A DNA stretch of 45,937 nucleotides. It comes from JANQGH01 sp039177555 (GTDB lineage Bacteria; Pseudomonadota; Alphaproteobacteria; DSM-16000; Inquilinaceae). Shown in pieces: positions 33,901 to 41,573 of the stretch (the first letter of the stretch is position 1; each line of letters starts with the position of its first letter). Under the pieces are notes generated by a model. The model saw only the letters and a list, made by a program, of their open reading frames with translations, did not search any database and was not told the DNA's origin. The stretch lies in the NCBI GenBank assembly GCA_039177555.1, contig JBCDFV010000032.1, positions 1-45,937 of the forward strand, written 5' to 3'. The translations under genes were made by a program, and so were the position numbers.

Positions 33901-36900
33901 TTACAGATGCCTGGCTGATCGTGCCAGCCAATGAGCCGTCGGCATCGACGGTCAGCCGCCAACTGTCGCCCAGCAAGCCATCGGCCACCGCTTGTCCCAA
34001 GGCGAGCCCATCGGCCGTGGCGTCGATGCTGGCGCTGAAGGCGTCGTTTTCGAGCGACAAAGCGATCGTGCTGTCGAGCGCGCCGGACAAGGACTGACCG
34101 GCGAGATCGGCCAGCAGGCTGGCGTCCGCGACATTGACGGTGCCGTCGAACTGGATCGCGCTGCCGTCGAGTGCCGCCGAACCGGTGCCGTCGACCGCTC
34201 CGACCGGCGCGTTAACCGACAGCTGGCTCAGCGTCACGGTGGCCAACCCGTCGATCTGGCCCGAAGCCGAGAGGTTCAATGCGGTTGCCAGCGGTGCCAG
34301 CGCCGCGTCGGCCAATGTCATGTCGGAGGCGTCAAGCGTGGTCGCAAACGCGATGGTCGGCTGCGGATCCTCCAGCCCGTCCGGGAACGAGGCATCGACG
34401 GTCAGGTCCAGTGCGCCGACCTGCTGACGGGAGGCCACAACGTCGGTCGCGGCGACCGAAACGCCCACCGTCGGCTGTTCCGTCGTACCCCCGACATCGA
34501 TGCCGACCGTCAGCGACGACCAGTCCGCATCCGGCACGTAGGGATGGACCAATGCCGGCGTGTCGGCATCGATCGTCAGGCTGACGCTCAATGCGCCGTC
34601 CGCGGCAACGCCGCCTGTGGCGGTTATCGTGCCGACGCCGCCATCCAGATCCGCCTGTTCCAAACTGAGGCTGCCGTCGTCGCCGATCAGCAGCGACAGG
34701 TCCAAGGTGACCGGCTGCCGGCCAAGGGCGGCGAAGTCGGTGCCTTCGACATTGCGGATTTCGGACCGGGTCGACAGGTCGAACCGTTGGCCGCCCTCGA
34801 CCGCCGTCAGGTCGGCGGTGACGTCCACATCGGCGTCCGCGCTCTCGATCCGCGCCACGGCGGACATATCGCCGCCGGGGTTGCGAATGGTCGCCGTCAC
34901 GGTCGCGGCATCGAGGGCTTCGGTGTCGATGACGATCTCGCCCAGATCCATGGTCACATCGATCACCGGCTCGGCCGACAGGCCGGTTGCCCCGATGTCG
35001 AAGTAAAGCGATCCGACCGAGCCCACGCCAGTGTACGAAATGCCGGCCGCCGATCCAGTCACTTGAAGTCCGTCGGCGCCCAGGATGTCGACGCCGTCCG
35101 CGCTGAGGTTGAGGGTCTCGATCGCGGCGGTCGCGGCCTCGAAAGCGCTGGCATTCACCGTCACGTCGATGCCGGGCACCGCCAACAGGTCCGATCCGAA
35201 CGCCGAGAGTTGCAGCGCGCCGACCGAAACGCCGCCGGGTGCGGTTAGCTGATCGGCCGATACCTGCAGGTCGGCCGACTGACCCGCGTCCTCGGACCAA
35301 TCCAGGGTCAAATCGACGCTTGCCTGGCCGCTGATCTCCTGGCCGTGCAGGTCGTTCAACGATGCAAGATCGTCGATCCCGCCGCTCAACCCGCCCGTCG
35401 CCGCCAGCGTCGTCGGATCGAAACGCACCGAACCGGCCAGCTGAAAACCGCCGAACGACAGGCTCAAAGTCTCCAGATCAATCGGGCTGGTGCCGGACGT
35501 ATCGACCTGTTGGCTCGTCAACGACACTGCGACGGGCTGGCCTTGGGCCGTCGCCGCTATGTCGACCGTTCCGGATGGCGCGGACGGAACGTCGGTCAGG
35601 TCGGCGTTGATCGAGATGTCCGTGAACTGTTCGCCACCCGCCGTCAGCGACGCCGATGTCACGGTGAGTTGGGTCGCCAAGGCCTCCGGCGTGCCCTGCA
35701 CGGCGGCCTCGACAGCGACCGAGCCCTCCACATCAGGGACCAGTTGCTGGAGTGCCGAGACGGTCGCCGACACCTGGCCATCGACCGCCGAACCGTCCCA
35801 ACTGCCTTGCACCGTGGCCCGCGCCGACTGTCCAACGACCGACACCGTTGCATCGGAGACGGTGCCGGCGGTGGTTCCGTCCGCCGTGACAGACACTGTC
35901 CAGCTATCGCCCAACAGGGCTTCGGCCTCTTGCTGGCCAAAACTGACTTCATCCGCCGAGGCATCGAGGGTGGCCGATACGGCATCGCCCGCCATCTGGG
36001 CGTTCACATCGACTGTCAGACTGCCGCTCAGCGGCAGACCGGACAGGCTCGCGAACTGGCTGGCGTCGGGAACATCGATGTTCCCATCGAAAGCGATATC
36101 CGAGCCGTCGAGTAGCGCACTGCCGCTGCCGCTGACGGTTCCCGCCGGCAGGGTGGCCGATAGGCTGTCGAGAGTAACGGTCGAGATGTCGTCCACGGTG
36201 CCGGAGGCCGCGAGATCGATGGTCGTGAGCAAGGCGTCGAGGTCCGCGTCGCCCATGGCGAACCCGTTGGCGTCGAGAGACAGGTCAAACCCGATCGACG
36301 ACGTGGCGTCGGCCAGACCGTTCGGCAAGCTGGCGTCGACGCGAGTGGATAGGTCATCCGCGGAGAAACCGGCGATTGCGAACCCATCGGCGTCGATCGT
36401 GACGGTCGCAGTTGGTGCCTCGCGCGTGCCACCCAACGTCAGGTTCAACTGCAGGTCCGACCAGTCTGCGTCAGGCAGCATCGAGTCGAACAGCGTCGAG
36501 GCCCCGGCCGTGAAGCTGAGATCTCCGCTTAACTCACCCGTCGCCGCCAGCGACCCGCTGGCCGATACACGACCGGCAGCGGCATCGAGACCCAGTGTCT
36601 CCAGGGAAAGGCCGCCATCGTCGCCCAGACTGCCCTCGACATCGACCGTTACCTCGCCCGCCAGCATGGGCTGGATATCGGACGGCATCAGGCCCGCGAT
36701 TTCGGAACGGACCGACAGGCTGAACACACGGCCGTCGCTCGCGCGCTCGATGCTCGCGCTGCCCGATGCCGATGCCAGATCGCCGACCGTCGCGGCCAGA
36801 TCCGCGGCGAAGGCGTCGAGCGTGCCATCGCCTTGCAGGCTGACCGAAACGGGCGTGTCGAGCGGCCAGCCGGCCAAGCCGGCAATCAGGCCCTCGCGCG

Positions 36901-37540
36901 GCTCGTCCACCGACAGGTCGAAGGTCAGGCGACCGCCTGAGACAAAGGACGCGTTCAGGCCGATATGGCCGGGCGGGCCGTCCAGCCGGTCGATGGTCAG
37001 GTCGGTGCGCAGGCCCTCGGACGGTTCGCCGAGCTGGGCGTCGCCGGAGATCGAAAACGCCATCGGCTCGCCGACCAGATCCGTCGGCAGTTCGACGCGA
37101 TCGACGGTCAGCCGGTCGAGTTCGATGTCAAAGGGCAGCGACGGCGGCTCAAACGGCGTTGGTTCCTCGGGCGCGGCGGAGGTTGACGGTGCGGGCTGGC
37201 GCAGCATGGCCACGGTGCCCGCCTCCAGGCTGACGACGTGAAGGCGACCGCTGATCAGGGCGAAGGGCGCCCAGTCCAAGGCCGCGCGGTCGATGGTCAG
37301 CCATTGGCCGTCCCGATCGGACAGGGCGACATCGCCGACGGTCATGTCGAACGGCACAAAGCCGTCGATCCGGCCGATCTCAACACCGCTGTCCTCGCTG
37401 GATGCCAGACTGGAGATCAGCGACGCCAGTTGCCGCTGACCGATGCCGGTGTTGAACCAGGCCACGGCGACAACCAGCAGCACCAAGAGGAATGCCACCA
37501 AGCCAAGCAGGCCGATCAATATCTTACGGACGATACGCAT
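30965..37540 (-). CDS. tamB: TamB, translocation and assembly module inner-membrane component
   Basis: 2191-residue AsmA-like bridge protein that helps carry outer-membrane proteins and possibly phospholipids across the periplasm with TamA. An N-terminal anchor helix (about residues 5-30) is followed by a very long region of beta-strand repeats rich in Ser, Thr, Gly and Asp. The C-terminal TamB domain (DUF490; from about residue 1850) contains LRRGSYDVLSRHLEFTQGSI and LPQSEILAIILFGR. Related alphaproteobacterial proteins are usually about 1200-1500 residues. The excess is explained by an in-register tandem duplication of 647 codons (see repeats). The ATG at 37540 is used rather than a TTG one codon earlier. 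It starts 16 bp after tamA and its end overlaps add by 7 bp. Confidence 0.93.
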   Translation of the reverse strand: MRIVRKILIGLLGLVAFLLVLLVVAVAWFNTGIGQRQLASLISSLASSEDSGVEIGRIDGFVPFDMTVGDVALSDRDGQWLTIDRAALDWAPFALISGRLHVVSLEAGTVAMLRQPAPSTSAAPEEPTPFEPPSLPFDIELDRLTVDRVELPTDLVGEPMAFSISGDAQLGEPSEGLRTDLTIDRLDGPPGHIGLNASFVSGGRLTFDLSVDEPREGLIAGLAGWPLDTPVSVSLQGDGTLDAFAADLAATVGDLASASGSASIERASDGRVFSLSVRSEIAGLMPSDIQPMLAGEVTVDVEGSLGDDGGLSLETLGLDAAAGRVSASGSLAATGELSGDLSFTAGASTLFDSMLPDADWSDLQLNLTLGGTREAPTATVTIDADGFAIAGFSADDLSTRVDASLPNGLADATSSIGFDLSLDANGFAMGDADLDALLTTIDLAASGTVDDISTVTLDSLSATLPAGTVSGSGSALLDGSDIAFDGNIDVPDASQFASLSGLPLSGSLTVDVNAQMAGDAVSATLDASADEVSFGQQEAEALLGDSWTVSVTADGTTAGTVSDATVSVVGQSARATVQGSWDGSAVDGQVSATVSALQQLVPDVEGSVAVEAAVQGTPEALATQLTVTSASLTAGGEQFTDISINADLTDVPSAPSGTVDIAATAQGQPVAVSLTSQQVDTSGTSPIDLETLSLSFGGFQLAGSVRFDPTTLAATGGLSGGIDDLASLNDLHGQEISGQASVDLTLDWSEDAGQSADLQVSADQLTAPGGVSVGALQLSAFGSDLLAVPGIDVTVNASAFEAATAAIETLNLSADGVDILGADGLQVTGSAAGISYTGVGSVGSLYFDIGATGLSAEPVIDVTMDLGEIVIDTEALDAATVTATIRNPGGDMSAVARIESADADVDVTADLTAVEGGQRFDLSTRSEIRNVEGTDFAALGRQPVTLDLSLLIGDDGSLSLEQADLDGGVGTITATGGVAADGALSVSLTIDADTPALVHPYVPDADWSSLTVGIDVGGTTEQPTVGVSVAATDVVASRQQVGALDLTVDASFPDGLEDPQPTIAFATTLDASDMTLADAALAPLATALNLSASGQIDGLATVTLSQLSVNAPVGAVDGTGSAALDGSAIQFDGTVNVADASLLADLAGQSLSGALDSTIALSLENDAFSASIDATADGLALGQAVADGLLGDSWRLTVDADGSLAGTISQASVTLAGQSAEIDASGSWDGASISANADISVSDLAAIAPDIDGSAQANASVNGPLDALSAQVALTSSAVNASGETVEDLTLNADLTDIPSAITGTVDLTGSVGGRPVALSIDSRPLDPSGDSPIDLETVSLQFGSLQLDGTIQFDPTTLAAVGSLEGQVEDLSSLDELIDQPLTGAATLAVTLDQTDEDGQTAQVRITGMGLAFGDVATASSLEVTADGTDLLGTPGLDLTAVALAVEAADVSVESLTLTANGDDILGSDGIRLRGSATGASYADLVSADELEFDVTGRDLGTVPSIDADIDATTLDVAGQRFGTAAIVATLDDPAGDLTFDASVDGTSALVGGLDFSTLRATATGSPASMSWTVDGQQSGAAISGAGQVSIADTISIALETLALSASGESFALASPNTITIGEDGTIDLGSMSLSAAGGSLQVSGTVADALNLNVNASDVPLRLVALAAPGAEVTGVLNGSATISGSADAPQGQYDLRATGVGTPQTEAVGLGSYDVSVTGTLSAGSTQFDGELTGTGSRLSVTGTVPTGGAGSVQVTGEGSFDLAVLNPLLAAGADTVGGTLAINLTASGSMSDLTASGTVNLRDGSFRNALYGVELTAIEIDMNASTDELVVSRLTAQTPNGGTIGGSGSISLDPSRGLPVEVRVQADDAALLDMPAVAAIADADLTFTGSLAQGGELSGTVRLEQVEARLDNLGTASVPTIDVIEINPATPEEAERIERARAAAAGDQTATAFDIALDVEVSAPNQVFVRGSGLEAEFAGDLTVAGTLNAPSIRGSLDLRRGSYDVLSRHLEFTQGSIRFDGRPIDPLLNFEATTTVDSITATLAVTGRASDPGIEVTSQPPLPQSEILAIILFGRASDSLTAFEAVQLAASAGQLAGIGGGGPGLLQEVRQTLGFDRVDFTTTPGGETAIGIGQNITDNVYVEVDQGVESGDSEVSVEIELTPNITVESGVGTRGSRVGFSVEWDY
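32849..34789 (-). repeat. tamB internal repeat, copy 2
   Basis: Second unit, about residues 918-1564. Counterparts: DLSTRSEI; VPDADWSSLTVGI; AALDGSAIQFDGTVNVADAS; LLGDSWRLTVDADGSLAGT; SPIDLETVSLQFGSLQL; QFDPTTLAAVGSLEG; DDILGSDGIRLRGSA. The DNA pairs GATTTCGGA at 36698 with 34757, and CGCCAGCGTCGTCGG at 35402 with 33461; both offsets are 1941. Copies are clearly diverged at DNA level. Confidence 0.85.
34790..36730 (-). repeat. tamB internal repeat, copy 1
   Basis: First of two 1941-bp (647-codon) units, about residues 270-917. Landmarks: SLSVRSEI at the start; LPDADWSDLQLNL; ALLDGSDIAFDGNIDVPDAS; LLGDSWTVSVTADGTTAGT; SPIDLETLSLSFGGFQL; RFDPTTLAATGGLSG; VDILGADGLQVTGSA. Each has a counterpart exactly 647 residues later. 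Boundaries are approximate. Confidence 0.85.
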
Positions 37541-37556
37541 CAACTAGACAGCTCTA

Positions 37557-39461
37557 TCAAAAGGACTGCCCCAGACTGACATAAAACGCGAAATCTTCGC
37601 CATCCCCATCGCGGGGGTTCAGCGGGAAAGCGACATCAAAGCGAATTGGACCGAACGACGTGTAATAGCGAAGGCCGACACCGGCGCCGAACTGAAGGTC
37701 TTCCTCAAAGTCCGGATAGCTTGACGAATAGACCTGGCCAAAATCGACGAACGGCACGACGCCGAAATCCCCGGCGAAACGCCAGCGCAGTTCGAGACTG
37801 CCTTCGATCAGGCTGCGTCCGCCCTCGGGGTCGCCATCGGGCTGGCGCGGTCCGATACCCTGAAACTGGTAGCCACGGACCGAGCCGCCGCCACCGGCGT
37901 AGAACCGGTAGTTGGCGGGAATGTCGGCATTCGAGTCGCCGAATATGGTGCCAATCGCGCCCCTGGCGGCAACCACGAACTCACCGTCCGTCCCAAAGTC
38001 CTCGTAGATCGAGCCATCGAGGCGGGTGACGTAAAAGTCGCTGCTTGACCCCAAGAACGACGGAAAGGGCCGGAAATTGAGACCCAGGCGGAAGCCTTCG
38101 TGCGGGTCGAGTAGGTCGTCGGCCGTGTCCCAGTTCACCGTCGCCGGCAGGCTGACCAGGAAGAACTCATTCGTCTCGTCGCCCTGGGTGATGCGCGATT
38201 GCTCAATCGACAGGCCGAGCGACGCGGTGATTTCGTCGGTGATCGGCCGTTCAAGCGACGCTGTGCCCTGAACGGCCCGCCGCAGGAACGCATTGTCCAC
38301 CTCGCGCGTGGCGTCCAGAGATAGGTTCAGGTTCTGCTCAACCCGCAGGAAGTCGGGCTTGGTAAAGCTGAGGCCCAGCAGATAGCTGTAGTCGGTGACC
38401 GAGTTCTCCAGAATGTTGCCGACCTCACCGCTGATGCGCAGCTGCTCGGCATTGCCGAACAGGTTGCGGTGCCCCCAATAGGCATTGGCAGAGATGCCCT
38501 CGGACGTCGCGTAGCTGCCACCGAAGCCGAAGAAGCGCGGCGGCCGTTCCTGCACCGTCACCGTTACCGGCAACTGACCGTCCTCGTTGAGCTCTTCGGC
38601 CGGATCGACATCGACGACGCTGAAGATACCGAGATCGGAAAACCGGTCGCGCAGTTCGGTGATCTCCTCGGGCCGGTAGGGATCGCCGGGCTGAAACGGT
38701 ATACGGTTCTGCAGAAACTCCGGGTTCGTGCGTTCCTCGCCCTGGATCGTCACGGGACCCATCGTCGCCAGCGGGCCGGAGACGCCCTCGAACGTCAGCG
38801 CCATCGTGTGTTCGGTCAGGTCGACCACCGCACGCCGCTCCGGCACCGCCGCAAAAGGATAGCCCAGCATCTCGACCCGGCTGACGATGAAGCTTTCCGT
38901 GTTCAGCACGGACACTGCACGCGCGGGATCGCCGGGCTGCAAGGGCAGGATCGACCGGTTGACCAGGGGGGTCATCGGCGCGCCGGTTTCCAGGTTCGAA
39001 ACCAGGTCGATCGACGACACGATGTATTGCGGCCCCGGATCGACGGAGACATCGATGGCGACAGAGCTGTCGTCGGGCAGCGACTGTAGCCGATCAAGCA
39101 GACCGTCACTGTCCAGCGCTAAGCCGTCGACCGTGACCGAGACCGAGCCTGAATAGTACCCTTCGGACCTGAGCGCCGCGGCAAACCGGTCTTCGTCGGC
39201 GTCGACCTGACGCAAGAGGACATCCGGCTCGACGCCCCCCTGCTCCTCAGCGTCGTCCTGCAGGGTCAGCAGGTTCGAGCTGACGCGCAGGGCCTCGGCC
39301 AACTGCGCGTCGTCGACCTCTTGGATTGTAACTTCGTAGGTGAGGGCCCACGTTGACAGCGGAACCGCGATCGCGATCGCCGTGAACGACGCGATCCGCC
39401 CGAAACGACGAGACACCCGCCGGGACACATCAGAACTGGTTTGGCGGGCGCGTTCGGGCAT
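37557..39461 (-). CDS. tamA: TamA, outer-membrane Omp85-type assembly protein
   Basis: 634-residue outer-membrane barrel with periplasmic POTRA domains, partner of TamB in outer-membrane protein assembly. After an N-terminal export signal (hydrophobic FTAIAIAVPLSTWALT), about 280 residues hold POTRA-like repeats (LRSEGYYSGSVSVTVDG, VSSIDLVSNLETG, IPFQPGDPYRPEEITELRDR). The Omp85 barrel follows (from YWGHRNLFGNAEQL), with the lid-lock style motif GGGGSVRGYQFQGIGP, GPIRFDVAFPLN, and a terminal Phe (FYVSLGQSF). It begins upstream of tamB with only 16 bp between. Divergent from typA. BamA itself is longer and usually next to rseP and skp, which are absent here. Confidence 0.92.
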   Translation of the reverse strand: MPERARQTSSDVSRRVSRRFGRIASFTAIAIAVPLSTWALTYEVTIQEVDDAQLAEALRVSSNLLTLQDDAEEQGGVEPDVLLRQVDADEDRFAAALRSEGYYSGSVSVTVDGLALDSDGLLDRLQSLPDDSSVAIDVSVDPGPQYIVSSIDLVSNLETGAPMTPLVNRSILPLQPGDPARAVSVLNTESFIVSRVEMLGYPFAAVPERRAVVDLTEHTMALTFEGVSGPLATMGPVTIQGEERTNPEFLQNRIPFQPGDPYRPEEITELRDRFSDLGIFSVVDVDPAEELNEDGQLPVTVTVQERPPRFFGFGGSYATSEGISANAYWGHRNLFGNAEQLRISGEVGNILENSVTDYSYLLGLSFTKPDFLRVEQNLNLSLDATREVDNAFLRRAVQGTASLERPITDEITASLGLSIEQSRITQGDETNEFFLVSLPATVNWDTADDLLDPHEGFRLGLNFRPFPSFLGSSSDFYVTRLDGSIYEDFGTDGEFVVAARGAIGTIFGDSNADIPANYRFYAGGGGSVRGYQFQGIGPRQPDGDPEGGRSLIEGSLELRWRFAGDFGVVPFVDFGQVYSSSYPDFEEDLQFGAGVGLRYYTSFGPIRFDVAFPLNPRDGDGEDFAFYVSLGQSF

Positions 39462-39497
39462 CGCGAATCACGGGCTGCTGCACAGCGAATCAACATA

Positions 39498-39510
39498 CGT
39501 GAAAAGCAAC
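39498..39510 (+). repeat. 13-bp element upstream of typA, copy 1
   Basis: CGTGAAAAGCAAC, identical to 41476-41488. It ends 88 bp before the typA start. TTGG follows after 23 bp, inside a matching stretch TCGTCCGGTTGG. Confidence 0.7.
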
Positions 39511-39533
39511 ATCTGAACAAAACTATCGTCCGG

Positions 39534-39562
39534 TTGGTTCCGGCAACCGCAACGCCTATAGT
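39534..39562 (+). promoter_or_regulatory. Likely typA promoter
   Basis: TTGGTT (39534-39539) and TATAGT (39557-39562) are separated by exactly 17 bp, a good sigma-70-type pair, about 36 bp before the typA start. No strong ribosome site is visible before the ATG. Confidence 0.6.
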
Positions 39563-39598
39563 CCGCCGCCGTTTTTCATACAGTCGAGCACGTTTCCC

Positions 39599-41428
39599 AT
39601 GCGCCTGCGCAATATCGCCATCATCGCCCATGTCGACCATGGCAAGACCACCCTGATCGACGTCCTGTTGCGCCAGTCAGGCGCGTTTCGGGACAATCAG
39701 CAGGTTGCCGAACGCGCCCTCGATTCCAACGATCTGGAGCGCGAGCGGGGCATTACCATCCTGGCGAAATGCACGTCGCTGGTTTGGAACGACGTCCGCA
39801 TCAACATCGTCGACACGCCGGGCCACGCCGATTTCGGCGGCGAGGTGGAGCGCATCTTGAACATGGTCGACGGCGTCGTCGTGCTGGTCGATGCGGCCGA
39901 GGGACCCTTGCCGCAGACGAAGTTCGTCGTCGGCAAGGCCTTGGCCCTGGGGCTGCGCCCGATCGTGCTGATCAACAAGGTCGACCGCGGCGACGCGCGA
40001 CCGCACCAGGTTCTGGACGAGGTGTTCGACCTGTTCGCCGCCCTGGACGCGGACGAGCATCAACTGGATTTCCCGACACTCTACGCCTCGGCGAAGGAAG
40101 GCTGGGCCGCCACCGACCCCGATGGGCCGCGCGAAAACATGGCGCCGCTGTTCGACCTGATCCTGGACCACGTGCCCGAGCCGTCGGTGACGCCGGACCA
40201 ACCGTTCCGCATGCTGGCGACGACGCTGGAGGCGAACCCCTATCTCGGGCGCCTGCTCACCGGCCGGATCCTGAGTGGTGCGGTGAAGCCCAACATGCCC
40301 ATCAAGGCGCTGTCGCGGGACGGACGCGTGGTGGAACAGGGCCGGATCAGCAAGGTTCTGGCGTTTCGCGGGCTGGAGCGGCAGGGGATCGAGCTGGGCG
40401 AGGCCGGCGACATCGTTGCCATCGCCGGGCTGAGCGAGGCAACCGTGGCCGACACGTTGTGCGACCCTTATGTGGCGGAACCCATCGAGGCCGATCCGAT
40501 CGACCCGCCGACTTTGTCCATGACTTTTTCGGTGAACGACAGCCCGTTGGCCGGCACCGAGGGCGACAAGGTCACCAGTCGGGTCATCCGGGCCAGGCTG
40601 CTGCGCGAGGCGGAGGGCAATGTCGCGCTGAGGGTGACGGAGTCCGCCGAGCGGGATGCCTTCGAGGTCGCCGGCCGTGGCGAGCTGCAGCTCGCGATCC
40701 TGATCGAAACCATGCGTCGCGAGGGCTTCGAACTGTCGATCAGCCGGCCGCGCGTGGTCTACCGAACCGATCCCGACACCGGCGCCCGGCTTGAGCCGCT
40801 GGAAGAAGTGCAGATCGACGTCGATGAAGAGCATTCCGGCACGGTCGTGCAGAAGCTGTCCGAACGCAAAGGCGAGCTGATCGACATGCGTCCGTCGGGC
40901 GGCGGCAAGCAAAGGCTGGTCCTGCACGTGCCGACCCGCGGCCTGATCGGCTATCACGGCGAGTTCCTTACCGACACGCGCGGCACCGGCGTGATGTACC
41001 GGCTGTTCCACAGCTACGTGCCTTACAGGGGGCCGATCGCCGGCCGGCATACGGGCGTCTTGATCGCCAACAGCGCGGGCGAGGCCGTCGCCTATGCGTT
41101 GTGGAACCTGGAGGATCGCGGCCCGATGTTGATCGAGCCGCAAACCCGGGTCTATGCCGGGATGATCATCGGCGAGCACACGCGCGGCAACGACCTTGAG
41201 GTCAACGTGCTGAAAGGTAAGCAACTGACCAACATTCGGGCGGCCGGCAAGGACGAAGCCGTGCGGCTGAGTCCGCCGATCGCCATGACTCTGGAACGGG
41301 CGCTGGCTTACATCAACGACGATGAGCGGGTCGAGGTGACACCGAAATCGATCCGCCTGCGCAAGGCCCTTTTGGACCCGCATGAGCGCAAGCGGGCACA
41401 ACGGCAGGCGGAAGCGGCAACCGCCTAA
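39599..41428 (+). CDS. typA: Ribosome-associated GTPase TypA/BipA
   Basis: 609-residue translational GTPase that binds 70S ribosomes and assists ribosome assembly and stress adaptation. The GTPase motifs run in order: AHVDHGKTTL, RGITILAK, DTPGHADFGGEVER, NKVDR and ASAKEGW. The EF-G-like domains and the C-terminal TypA-specific domain follow (RGLIGYHGEFLTDTRGTGV, then GNDLEVNVLKGKQLTNIRA and DDERVEVTPKSIRLRK). Length is standard. Transcribed alone from a good promoter, divergent from tamA. Confidence 0.97.
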   Translation: MRLRNIAIIAHVDHGKTTLIDVLLRQSGAFRDNQQVAERALDSNDLERERGITILAKCTSLVWNDVRINIVDTPGHADFGGEVERILNMVDGVVVLVDAAEGPLPQTKFVVGKALALGLRPIVLINKVDRGDARPHQVLDEVFDLFAALDADEHQLDFPTLYASAKEGWAATDPDGPRENMAPLFDLILDHVPEPSVTPDQPFRMLATTLEANPYLGRLLTGRILSGAVKPNMPIKALSRDGRVVEQGRISKVLAFRGLERQGIELGEAGDIVAIAGLSEATVADTLCDPYVAEPIEADPIDPPTLSMTFSVNDSPLAGTEGDKVTSRVIRARLLREAEGNVALRVTESAERDAFEVAGRGELQLAILIETMRREGFELSISRPRVVYRTDPDTGARLEPLEEVQIDVDEEHSGTVVQKLSERKGELIDMRPSGGGKQRLVLHVPTRGLIGYHGEFLTDTRGTGVMYRLFHSYVPYRGPIAGRHTGVLIANSAGEAVAYALWNLEDRGPMLIEPQTRVYAGMIIGEHTRGNDLEVNVLKGKQLTNIRAAGKDEAVRLSPPIAMTLERALAYINDDERVEVTPKSIRLRKALLDPHERKRAQRQAEAATA

Positions 41429-41467
41429 AAGCACACTGACAGGCTGTACTTTATTCGAAATCCTGCT

Positions 41468-41481
41468 CACGTTATCGTGAA
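41468..41481. repeat. Small hairpin after typA
   Basis: Arms TCACG (about 41467-41471) and CGTGA (41476-41480) around TTAT. It overlaps the second 13-bp element. No T-run follows, so it is not a convincing terminator. Confidence 0.35.
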
Positions 41482-41488
41482 AAGCAAC
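41476..41488 (+). repeat. 13-bp element upstream of the binding-protein gene, copy 2
   Basis: CGTGAAAAGCAAC, identical to 39498-39510. It ends 85 bp before the start codon, and TTGG follows after 22 bp inside TCGTCGGTTGG, so spacing and a second block match the typA upstream region. Confidence 0.7.
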
Positions 41489-41573
41489 GCGTTGACTCGG
41501 CTTTCGTCGGTTGGCGCGATAAATCGATATGCCCTGAACAGGGAATGACCGCTCACGTTAATGGAGTACCCCC

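Noticed and set aside
35490..37241. 583-residue plus-strand open frame rich in Ser, Pro and Ala
   Set aside because: Antisense to tamB; its composition simply mirrors the biased codons of the repeat-rich TamB. Other long frames opposite tamB (32462-33376, 33992-35248) are rejected for the same reason.
39677..41470. 597-residue minus-strand frame
   Set aside because: Antisense to typA, which is unambiguous.
41467..41490. Hairpin after typA as an intrinsic terminator
   Set aside because: Five-bp stem with no T-run; too weak. It is better viewed as overlapping the shared 13-bp element.
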